Positions 30,138-38,125 of a stretch of DNA of 64,000 bases are shown in pieces. Numbering within the stretch: position 1 is the stretch's first letter; each line of letters starts with the position of its first letter. Both the position numbers and the translations under genes were made by a program. The DNA comes from UMGS1519 sp050951095 (GTDB taxonomy: Bacteria; Actinomycetota; Coriobacteriia; Coriobacteriales; Eggerthellaceae): assembly GCA_050951095.1 (NCBI GenBank), contig JBMNIQ010000006.1, positions 124,001-188,000 of the forward strand, read 5' to 3'. A model generated the notes under the pieces. It ran no database searches. It saw nothing but the letters and a program-made list of their open reading frames with translations, and was not told the DNA's origin.

Positions 30138-31304
30138 CTATACCGTCACGCCGATCTGGACGGTGCGCTTCGTGTTCGCCAGGTCGCCGGATGCGTTCGC
30201 TTTCGAATAATCGTACGTGATGGTGCCGTTCCAATGGTACGTCATACCCGCTGCGGAACCCTGACCCGTGAACGTGCGCTTCTGCTTCGTCAGCGTCTTC
30301 CCATCGCTTTGGTACGTGCTGTAGCTCTTCCGGTTCGAAGGCAGCGTGAGCTTCGTGTTCGCCGGGATGGTCAGCCCCGCGTCGTCCAAGGCGTTCTGGA
30401 TGACCTTGCTCTTCCCCACTGCCTGCTTGAAGCTGATGGGACCATAGCCCAGGCTGGACATGGCAACCCGATACGAAGCCGCGACAACCGCACCCTTGTC
30501 ATTCAGGTCCAGGTAGACGGTCGGGGCATCGTTTTCGCTGGAAGACGGCTCGGACGTCAGCACGACCGTGATGCGCTGGACGGCACCGGTGGCATCGTCC
30601 GAATAATCCGCCGTTTTCGCAATCTGCGCGCCATGGCCCAGCTTATCGACGGCCTGGTCGGAATCCGAGCCGATCAGCGTCGTGAGCGAGGGAACCGTGG
30701 CGGTCTTCTTCGTAGTGGAAGAGCTGGAGGAGACGTCGAGGTCGCTGGATACCTGCGCGGCCGTTCCGCCGGTCTGCGTCTGCTGCGTCTCGGCCTGAGC
30801 GGCCTCGTTCAACGCCAGCATGCTGACAACGCAGAGTGCGATGATCAGGACGATTGCCAGAACGACAGCGACGATCAGCGATCCCTTCGCCCTGATGGCG
30901 CGGTCCTCGTGCGCCGCTCCATCGGAAGTGCGGCTGCCGGCCGCATCGATGATGGCCTGTTCCACGTCGTCCACCATGTCGAAATTCGCCGGCGGTTGCG
31001 CCGGACGCTGTGCGGCAGGCCCCATATGGTCGCCGCTTTTCGGATCCATGCTGAAATAGCGGGGCTGGGCGGCATCTCCCTCGCCGAACCGGACGCTGCC
31101 CTTCGGGGCGCCGGCTTTTCCGGCTGCATCGTGAACGCCCTGGGGACGAACATTCCTATACCGTTCGTCTTCATTCCGATTGTCCAGCGAGCCGTCTACG
31201 ATCTCGTTGTCTTCTTCATCGCCCGCAAAGGCGCCGTCGATCGTCGTCAGATAGGCCGTACGCGACTCGGGTGCGCGCTTGTCCTTCTTCCGTTTATTGA
31301 ACAT
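30138..31304 (-). CDS. Single-pass membrane protein with extracellular domain, unknown function
   Basis: I cannot place this 388-residue protein in a family. Residues 1-135 are polar and Asp/Arg/Gln-rich (cytoplasmic), 143-168 form one membrane span (GSLIVAVVLAIVLIIALCVVSMLAL), followed by a Ser/Thr-rich linker and a folded-looking domain of about 190 residues with TVYLDLNDKGAVVAASYRVA and YHWNGTITYDYSK. The segment VPSLTTLIGSDSDQAVDKLG superficially resembles a PASTA-like start but is not convincing. I chose the ATG at 31304, preceded by GGAGGAG. It lies 57 bp from another membrane protein on the same strand, so they may be co-expressed. Confidence 0.75.
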   Translation of the reverse strand: MFNKRKKDKRAPESRTAYLTTIDGAFAGDEEDNEIVDGSLDNRNEDERYRNVRPQGVHDAAGKAGAPKGSVRFGEGDAAQPRYFSMDPKSGDHMGPAAQRPAQPPANFDMVDDVEQAIIDAAGSRTSDGAAHEDRAIRAKGSLIVAVVLAIVLIIALCVVSMLALNEAAQAETQQTQTGGTAAQVSSDLDVSSSSSTTKKTATVPSLTTLIGSDSDQAVDKLGHGAQIAKTADYSDDATGAVQRITVVLTSEPSSSENDAPTVYLDLNDKGAVVAASYRVAMSSLGYGPISFKQAVGKSKVIQNALDDAGLTIPANTKLTLPSNRKSYSTYQSDGKTLTKQKRTFTGQGSAAGMTYHWNGTITYDYSKANASGDLANTKRTVQIGVTV

Positions 31305-31361
31305 GCTCTCCTCCACATAGGATTGGAAGTTACCGATATTGGCACTATGTTCGATTGTACG

Positions 31362-31805
31362 CTACGAAATGAAGCTCGATACCACGTAGACCACCGTAAC
31401 TACCAAAAGCACAATGCAGACGATGATGATCGCAACTTGGGGCTTGGACATCTTGCCGGCCTTATCCAGGTCTGCTTCCGTAGCCGCAATCTCCTCGGCA
31501 AGTTGACGACGTTGCGCGCGCTCGCGTTCACGTTGGCGCTCCTGCGCCGTTTTCGGCGCCCGGCGATCCTCGTCACCCTGAGCGGACGAGGATGCAGAGG
31601 CTCCCTGCTGCCTCTGCTCCGCTTCGCCTTCGCCCTCGGAAGAGGCGGCAGATGCAGGTGTCGCTTTGCTTCGAGCGGGTTGCGAAGCGGGTTCTTCCGG
31701 TGTCGGCCGATCCTGCTCATGGCGCGTGCCCGCGTGGAAGACGACCTCGTCCTCCTCGTTGCCGTCGACGGAGATTAGCTTGTATCCATCCTGCTTGTCA
31801 GCCAT
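31362..31805 (-). CDS. Tail-anchored membrane protein, unknown function
   Basis: The 147-residue protein is cytoplasmic and low in complexity for its first 115 residues, with a charged helical stretch (AQERQRERERAQRRQLAEEIAA), and ends in one membrane span of about 25 residues (KPQVAIIIVCIVLLVVTVVYVV) with only SSFIS after it. This is a tail-anchor arrangement. ATGs at 31811 and 31805 are both possible behind AAGGGTGG. It precedes the previous protein in what may be a two-gene unit. No function can be suggested. Confidence 0.7.
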   Translation of the reverse strand: MADKQDGYKLISVDGNEEDEVVFHAGTRHEQDRPTPEEPASQPARSKATPASAASSEGEGEAEQRQQGASASSSAQGDEDRRAPKTAQERQRERERAQRRQLAEEIAATEADLDKAGKMSKPQVAIIIVCIVLLVVTVVYVVSSFIS

Positions 31806-31937
31806 GGCCATCCACCCTTCCCGAAGGTCCGTGCCGGGCCCGCCGGCCCGAAAACGCGCTGTGTACCCGTACCAGTATACAGAGAGAGCGGACCCGATTC
31901 GGCCCGCCCTGCAATCGATGTTCAGCTGTTACCGGAG

Positions 31938-32936
31938 CTACCCGATGCTCGCCGCATTCGCGCCGACGTTCGACACATTGCCGGAGCCGGACGAGGAGCT
32001 GGTGCTTGCGCTGGAGAGCGCCGACTCTGCGGATGCCGTGGAGGACGAAGAAGAAGACGAAGAGGGGGACGAGGACGAGGAGGACGACGAAGTGCCGGTT
32101 GCCTTCGCGGACTTCGCATCGCTGGTCAGCTGGTACGAGCTCAAGTCAAGTGCGGAACCGAGCCAGCTCTGTTGGATGACGCTCAGGATGCCCTGGTCGG
32201 AGATGTTCGCCATTGCATTTGCGATCTCCGTCTTCAGCGTGGTGTTCGAGCTGGCGACGCCGACGCAATAGCCCGTCGGCTTCTCCATCAGGCCCACGAT
32301 CTTCGCGCTGTAGTGCGACTGGTGCACTATGTACGAGCCGACAACGGCGTCGCAGGCAACGTATTTCACGGTACCGCCATCGAGGTTCGAGAAGGCGGTC
32401 TGCAAATCATCTGTAGACGTCAGATAATCGGAGCCGAATTGGCTTACGACTTCGTTCGCACTGACAGACGACGTCTGTGCGGCAATGGTCGTGGACGAGC
32501 TCTTGCTGGGCAGACCGGCATTCTCATCCGTGGAGAACAGCGCCGTGGCCGTGCTCAGGTACGAATCGGACAGCCAGGCATCCACGCTCGTATCCGTTTT
32601 CTGAATGCCCATGACGATGTCGACTGTTCCGTTCTTGATGGCCGTGTTCGGGTCGGAACCCACATCCGTGATCTGGAGCTTCAGACCCATCTGGTCTGCC
32701 AGAGCCGCAGCCACGTCGACATCCAGGCCGACGATCTTGCCGTCCTGCTGGAAAGCGAACGGCGCGTTCGAGGCATTGACGCCGACCGTCAACGTACCTT
32801 CGGTAACCAATGCCGAAGAGTCGATGGTGGAATCCTTCAAGGTGGGCGTATACGAGTTGCTGGAGCATCCGCATAGCGCAAACGCCATAACGGAAGCAAG
32901 GCACATGGCAAGTATCGCCTTTACCGAACGCTTCAT
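31938..32936 (-). CDS. Amino-acid-type substrate-binding lipoprotein with Ser-rich tail
   Basis: The 332-residue protein is a solute-binding protein family 3 member. It has a lipoprotein signal with lipobox ALCGC (Cys at about 24), then TLTVGVNASNAPFAFQQDGKIVGLDVDVAAALADQMG, the usual start of glutamine/arginine-binding proteins, and KPTGYCVGVASSNTTLKTEI. Residues from about 270 on are almost only Ser and Ala. It should sit on the outer face of the membrane and bind an amino acid or similar compound. No permease or ATPase gene is beside it. The start at 32936 gives a normal lipoprotein signal behind AAAAGG; the frame extends to 33053 without support. Confidence 0.9.
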   Translation of the reverse strand: MKRSVKAILAMCLASVMAFALCGCSSNSYTPTLKDSTIDSSALVTEGTLTVGVNASNAPFAFQQDGKIVGLDVDVAAALADQMGLKLQITDVGSDPNTAIKNGTVDIVMGIQKTDTSVDAWLSDSYLSTATALFSTDENAGLPSKSSSTTIAAQTSSVSANEVVSQFGSDYLTSTDDLQTAFSNLDGGTVKYVACDAVVGSYIVHQSHYSAKIVGLMEKPTGYCVGVASSNTTLKTEIANAMANISDQGILSVIQQSWLGSALDLSSYQLTSDAKSAKATGTSSSSSSSSPSSSSSSSSTASAESALSSASTSSSSGSGNVSNVGANAASIG

Positions 32937-33285
32937 AACCTTTTGCCTCTCTCGTCTCTTATTAAGAGATTCTTCTGGCTGACCTAGTCTTTGCCCCCAC
33001 ACTCGCGCACTGGGGAGCAGCTTCCGCCGCTTACCCTCTCGCCCGGCGGCCATTTTGCCGCAATGGACGGACGGTGCGTCTTACTTCTAGGATACGCCAT
33101 GCTCGTCGGGCCGCCGGAAGCGCGCCCGCCTTACGTGGATTCTTTAGACCGCATCTGCCATGAACTTGGATTTCTCCGCAACTACAGACCCAGAAGAAAC
33201 TTTTCCCAGTCTACCAGATAAAGGGGCTGGGACCGGTCTTTCGCACGCAGCTCGATAAACCCACCATCTATCTTGCGATTCTGTT
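32937..33285. other. Intergenic region between recN and the binding protein
   Basis: This 349-bp gap holds the presumed promoter of the binding-protein gene. A small inverted repeat TCTCTTATTAAGAGA lies near 32956-32970, about 25 bp upstream of its start, and could be an operator. I see no small ORF with a ribosome site and no terminator-like hairpin with a T-run after recN. Confidence 0.35.
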
Positions 33286-34987
33286 TTACGCTTTTGTTTC
33301 AGATGCAGACTGAGAGAGCAGCTGCGCAGCATGCGAACGGGACGCCTCCGTGATTTCGCCCGCCAGCATGCGAGCGATCTCGTCCACGCGATCGTCCCCC
33401 GAGAGCTGCTGCAGGCTGGTGCTGGGCACGCCGTCGTCCGAATCCGCCTCTTTCTGCACCAGAAAATGCGTATCGCCCGCCACGGCAATCTGCGGCAGAT
33501 GCGTGACGCAGATGACCTGGTGCGTGCGGGCAAGCCGCCGCAGCACGGCTGCCACGGCCAGGGCTGCCTTGCCGCCGATGCCGGCGTCGACCTCGTCGAA
33601 CACGAGCGTATCGACGCCGTCCGCTTCGCCGAGCGCGGCCTTCACCGCCAGCATGACCCGGCTGATCTCGCCGCCGGAGGCAATGCGCCGCAGCGGACGG
33701 AACCCCATGCCCGCACCGGGGCGGAACAGGAACTCCACGCGGCACGGCTCCGCCGCCGTCCAATTCTCCCGTTCCAGCTGCTCCACGTTGCAGGAGAAGC
33801 CCGCGCCCGCCATATCCAGCTCGGCCAAGCAGGCGCCGACCTCGTCCGCGAAGCGCGGCGCACCCTCCATCCGGACGTCCTGAAAAGCCTGCGCGGCCTT
33901 CCGCAGCTTCTCCTCCTCTGCTGCCAGGCGCTTCTCCGCGGCAGCCAGCTGCTCGTCGAACGAATCCACGGCGGCGATCACGGCAGCCGCCTGTTTGCGG
34001 GCGGCGAACACCTCGTTCATCGTGGGTCCGTAGTTCCGACGGAGCCCCTGGTAGGCGGCAACGCGCTCCTGAAGCTGCTCCAGGGCCTGCAGGTCGAACG
34101 ACTCGTCGTCATCGCGGAGCGAAGAGACCTCGCGCGCCGCATCCTCCAGCAGGTACCCCCGCTTCCCGAAGCGCCTTCGCCAGATTCTCGTAGCGCCCGT
34201 CGAACCGCGCGATGGACTCGAGCCCCTCCGCGGCAGTGCCCACCTGCTCCAGCGCGCCGCCTTCATCGGACAGCGCGCACGAGGCCGCACTCAGGCCTTG
34301 TGCAATGGCTTCTGCATTCTCCGCACGCTCGGCAGAAGCCAGCAGCTCCTCGTATTCGCCCTCTTTCGGGTCCACGGCATCGATGGAGCGCAGCACGAAG
34401 CGCGCATCCTCGACTCGCGCGGCATCGGAGCGTCCCAGCTCGCGAACATGCTCGAGCTCCTCCGTCGCACGCGCAACCGCCCGGTACGTCGCCTTGTAGT
34501 CGGAACGCGCACGGACGGCGTCTTCGCCGATCCAGGCATCCAGCATCGCCGCCTGCTCGGCGGGCTTCAGCAGGCGCTGATGCTCGTGCTGCCCGCAAAG
34601 GTCCACGTGCATGCCCGGCCCATTCGCCAAATCGCGCACGGAGGCAAGCGAGCCGTCCAACTGCACGCGCGAACGGCCCTCGGCGCTCACCGTGCGCTTC
34701 GCAACCAAACCGTCTTCGCTTGCCGCGGCATTCTGGGCATCGCTTGCCTGGGCGGGATCGACGTCGCCCGGCAACGGGTAGAAGAACCGCCCTTCCACGG
34801 ACAGCTTATCGGCGCCTTCGCGCACCATATCCGCACCGCCGCGTTCGCCTACCAGCAGCTTGATGCCCGAAAGCAGGGCGCTCTTGCCCGAGCCGCTCTC
34901 GCCGGTGACCACCGTCAGCCCGGCAGAGGGCACCAGATCGGCGTCGTGGATCAACGCCACATCATGCAGGTGAATTTCATCGATCAT
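33286..34987 (-). pseudogene. recN: DNA repair protein RecN, single frameshift
   Basis: RecN is an SMC-like ATPase that tethers broken DNA ends. The N-terminal half reads MIDEIHLHDVALIHDADLV, Walker A GESGSGKSALL and CGQHEHQRLLKPAEQ, and stops being homologous at ALREAG. The C-terminal half continues one frame away from YLLEDAAREV through RIASGGEISRVMLAVKAAL (signature) and DTLVFDEVDAGIGGKAA (Walker B) to the stop. The break is a C5 run on the plus strand at 34156-34160; with C4 the gene would encode a normal 566-residue RecN. No slippery heptamer or stem-loop suggests programmed shifting. Start at 34987 follows GAAGGAAGG. This may be a sequencing error. Confidence 0.9.
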
Positions 34988-35146
34988 GCCGGGCCTTCCT
35001 TCTTCGTCTCTGCTCTGGAGTATAACAGCGCGCCCATACGTCTCCATAAAAGGATTCCCGCGCAGACACTGCACGGGAATCGCTTCGCTCTCTCTTCTTT
35101 CCTGTCGGAGGTACGGGGAGAAGCCGCCGTCCGCCCGACGCTCCGC

Positions 35147-35602
35147 TTAGGCCGTGGGCTTCAGAAGGCGCTCCACCAGCTCGTCGCTGCTCTTCTTGTT
35201 CTGCGCGACCAGGTCGGCCAGCGTGACGCCGTCGACATAGCCTTCGATGACGTTATCCAGGCCCTCCCAGAAATCGATGGTATCGCACATGGAACGGCGC
35301 GGGCAGGCCGGCGCCTCACGCTCCAGGCAGGCTACCGGGGCCGTCCCGCCCTCGCTGGCGCGCAATATGTCGCCGGCGGTGATATCATGGGCATCGCGAG
35401 CAAGGGAATATCCGCCATGGATTCCCCGATGGCCCACGATGAGCCCTGCCTTCGTCAGGTGGCCGACCAGCTGTTCCAGGTACTTCATGGAAATATCCTG
35501 CTGCTCGGCAACCTCGCGCAGCGTCGTCAGCTTGCCCTCTTCCTTACGGCCGATTTCGATCATCAGACGCAGTGCATAGCGTCCCTTCGTCGAGATCTTC
35601 AT
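35147..35602 (-). CDS. Rrf2-family transcriptional regulator with three Cys
   Basis: The 151-residue protein has the Rrf2 winged helix: MKISTKGRYALRLMIEIG, LREVAEQQDISMKYLEQLVGHLTKAGLI and RGIHGGYSLAR. Three Cys follow in ACLEREAPACPRRSMCD, spaced C-x7-C-x5-C, similar to but wider than the IscR cluster ligands, so an iron-sulfur sensor is likely. IscR/NsrR-type proteins control Fe-S assembly or stress genes. No isc or suf genes are adjacent. The start at 35602 follows GAGGTGG; a GTG-type extension to 35611 is possible. Confidence 0.92.
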   Translation of the reverse strand: MKISTKGRYALRLMIEIGRKEEGKLTTLREVAEQQDISMKYLEQLVGHLTKAGLIVGHRGIHGGYSLARDAHDITAGDILRASEGGTAPVACLEREAPACPRRSMCDTIDFWEGLDNVIEGYVDGVTLADLVAQNKKSSDELVERLLKPTA

Positions 35603-35980
35603 CACAAGCATCCACCTCGTTGCAACTCGGGTAAACGGTAAATCCTAGTTTTTCAGTCATATTTATACTACGCCTGCAGGCGCTTCACAAGAAATGCCGC
35701 ATAATCGGCTTGCGCAGCGCCGCAGACGGATACCGCCTATGAGTAAAGGTAATAGCGTCGGGCATCCGGTCGGATACGCCGGCCATCTTTTCGCATTATT
35801 TGCAAAACGCAGCACATCTGCACATCTTCGCCCATCGGTCATGGGTAGACTTGAGGTTCCGAACCATTCTAAGGAGCAGCAATCGAACCGCTAGAAGAAC
35901 ATACCGAACTCAGCCGGCAAGATTCGCAGAACCGGCCCGCACCCGCCCGGACACATGATGCGGCAACGAAGGAACGACCC
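35603..35980. other. Intergenic region between Rrf2 gene and GT-C-like gene
   Basis: This 378-bp gap separates divergent genes and must hold both promoters. GGTAGACTTGAGG near 35845 and TATTTATACTACG at 35659-35671 are AT-rich promoter-like spots. I see no RNA gene, repeat or convincing small ORF. Confidence 0.3.
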
Positions 35981-37951
35981 GTGCCGAAACGCAGGAAGCG
36001 CGCTGTTAACCAGCGGTTTTCCAAACTTGCCCATCGAACAGTAAGCGCGCGCACGCTGCTCTGGATCGCCATCGGGCTGTACGCGGCGTTTGCCGCCATC
36101 CGCATCGCGCTGGCCCTGTTCCCGAAGACCATAGACGTCATGCCGGACGAGCTGCGCTACCTGGATCTTGCGCGCAGCCTGTTCACGGACGGGACGCTGA
36201 CCATCCGCGGCGAGGACTCCACGTTCCAGAAAATCCTCTACCCGCTCCTGCTCTTCCCCGCCATGTTCTTCAACGACACGGTATCGCAGGTACGCGCCGT
36301 CGGCGTGCTGAGCTCGCTCTATGTATGCACCGCCGTATTCCCCACGTTCCTGATTGCCAAGCGCGTCTTCGCCAACCGCCTGCTGCCGAACGTCGCGGCA
36401 CAGGTGCTGGTGCTGGTCATGCCGGACATGTGCTATTCAATGACCTTCATGAGCGAGAGCGTCTTCTTCCCGCTGGCGCTCTGGCTTGCCTACCTCATGT
36501 GGGTAACTCTGTGCAACACCACCCGCCGCTACCCCGTGCTCTGCCTCTGCAGCGGCCTTGCCTGCTATGCCGTGTACCTGTGCAAGGAAGTCGCCGCCGC
36601 CTATGCGATCGCGTTCTGCGTGATGCTCGTGATCCTGGCCATACGGAAGTCGCGCCCTCGGACGGACTGCATCATGGGTATCGCCTGCTTCCTGGTGGGC
36701 TTCCTGGCGCCGTTCGTCATCTTGAAGGCCACGCTGTTCGACGGAATGGGCAACTCGTACAATCAGACGGATCCCGGCATCCTGCTCAGCCCCTATACGT
36801 GGGCGTTCGCCGTCTATGCGCTGGTAACGGATTTCACGTACCTGGTGGTTGGATTCGGCTTCTTCTGCCTTGCATTCCCGCTGCTGGGTTGGAAGAAATT
36901 CGACTCGGACCAGAAGCGCCTGCTGGCATTCAGCCTGCTGGCCATCGGCGTGGGGCTTCTGACCGTGCTGTACACCATCTCCATCCGCGAGGATGTGGGG
37001 CATGTGGCGCTGCGGCAGCATCTGCGCTACGTCATCCCGCTGTTCATCCCGCTCATGATCCTGTTCATGCAGCAGGTGCGCCAGCAGGATTTCTCCGCCT
37101 GGAAGCGCAACGTGCGCAAATCCTGCATCCTTACCGGAACCGTCGTGGCCGCATGCCTGCTGGTTGCCACCATGTTCGGCTCCGCGAACCTGTCGCAGGG
37201 CTTCGACAACTCGCAATTCCACATGCTGCGCGATTTCATCTCGCAGTTCGAACCGCTTGACCAGCAGGAATACGACATCACAGCGAAGACGATGACGGAC
37301 ATCGACGACAGCGAGACGCTGCTGGAGATCAACCCGGGCGTATGGCTGTCGCGCGCCGCCGTCATCGCGTTCATACTCGCCGGCACCATCGGTCTGGTGG
37401 GACGCCGCAAACGCGGTGCGTACCTGGCCATCATGGCCGTGATATTCGCCTGCTGCATCGGGAACAACATCGGCGCCGTGAAATACAACTGGAAGGCCTA
37501 CGGCATCGACGAAAGCCAGATCCAGGAAGTCGTCGAGATCGACGAGTACCTGAACAGCCTGCCGCAGGATGCGAAGGTGCTGATTGTGAACGATACGGAT
37601 CGCACGCAGCTGAACAACCTCACGGACACGTACATCCAGAACCGCAAGATGACGTACCACTATTGCACGGACACATCCTTCGCGAACGATTCGACGCATG
37701 GCGTGCTGAATCAGGCAGCCGTTATGGGAATGGCCGGACTGGCGGGCGACCGCGAGTACCAGGATTCCAGCCAGATGACGCAATCGCTTGCGCATATCGA
37801 CTACATCTTGGTGAACAAGAACCAGAAGATCACATTCGAGTCGAACAACGTGCAGAAGACGAATGTCGGCAGCCAGCAGAACTTCACGTTGTACAAGATC
37901 ACGAACTCCGACAGCATCCGCGTGGATGCGCAGGCGCCGAGCAGCAACTAA
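35981..37951 (+). CDS. GT-C-like multispan membrane glycosyltransferase or related protein
   Basis: The 656-residue protein has about eleven membrane spans followed by a soluble C-terminal region. The first extracytoplasmic loop carries DVMPDELRYLDLARSLFTDG; an acidic pair there is the metal/donor site of GT-C enzymes such as ArnT and protein O-mannosyltransferases, which use polyprenyl-phosphate sugars. The C-terminal soluble part (about 510-656) is unlike known domains by eye and ends in a polar stretch. Its acceptor could be cell-wall glycan or Ser-rich surface protein, but this is speculation. The start is GTG at 35981 behind GAAGGA. It is monocistronic. Confidence 0.75.
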   Translation: MPKRRKRAVNQRFSKLAHRTVSARTLLWIAIGLYAAFAAIRIALALFPKTIDVMPDELRYLDLARSLFTDGTLTIRGEDSTFQKILYPLLLFPAMFFNDTVSQVRAVGVLSSLYVCTAVFPTFLIAKRVFANRLLPNVAAQVLVLVMPDMCYSMTFMSESVFFPLALWLAYLMWVTLCNTTRRYPVLCLCSGLACYAVYLCKEVAAAYAIAFCVMLVILAIRKSRPRTDCIMGIACFLVGFLAPFVILKATLFDGMGNSYNQTDPGILLSPYTWAFAVYALVTDFTYLVVGFGFFCLAFPLLGWKKFDSDQKRLLAFSLLAIGVGLLTVLYTISIREDVGHVALRQHLRYVIPLFIPLMILFMQQVRQQDFSAWKRNVRKSCILTGTVVAACLLVATMFGSANLSQGFDNSQFHMLRDFISQFEPLDQQEYDITAKTMTDIDDSETLLEINPGVWLSRAAVIAFILAGTIGLVGRRKRGAYLAIMAVIFACCIGNNIGAVKYNWKAYGIDESQIQEVVEIDEYLNSLPQDAKVLIVNDTDRTQLNNLTDTYIQNRKMTYHYCTDTSFANDSTHGVLNQAAVMGMAGLAGDREYQDSSQMTQSLAHIDYILVNKNQKITFESNNVQKTNVGSQQNFTLYKITNSDSIRVDAQAPSSN

Positions 37952-38125
37952 TCGCACGGTATGCGCACCTGCGTGAGCGGGCGCAGGTGCGGGCGCCGAT
38001 ACGGACTCGTGGTATTCGGGCGACGCGCCAATTTGCCCGCCGCCGGCCGCTCCCCCGTCCGGCACCTTGCCCGGCGTGTGGGCGCCGATGCCGGCCTCGG
38101 CGCCTGTCCGAGCAATGGGCAAACG
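37952..38125. other. Convergent intergenic region with strong hairpin
   Basis: A 10-bp perfect stem CGCACCTGCG / CGCAGGTGCG with an 8-nt loop (37964-37991) lies between the convergent GT-C-like and uvrB genes. There is no T-run on either strand, so it is not a classical intrinsic terminator, but it may serve both genes. Confidence 0.45.

Noticed and set aside
30138..31304. PASTA domain in the membrane protein
   Set aside because: VPSLTTLIGSDSDQA recalls PASTA starts, but the rest of the domain pattern and repeats are absent.
34109..34290. Programmed frameshift in recN
   Set aside because: The break is a plain C/G run with no X-XXY-YYZ heptamer or downstream pseudoknot that I can see; a simple indel explains it.
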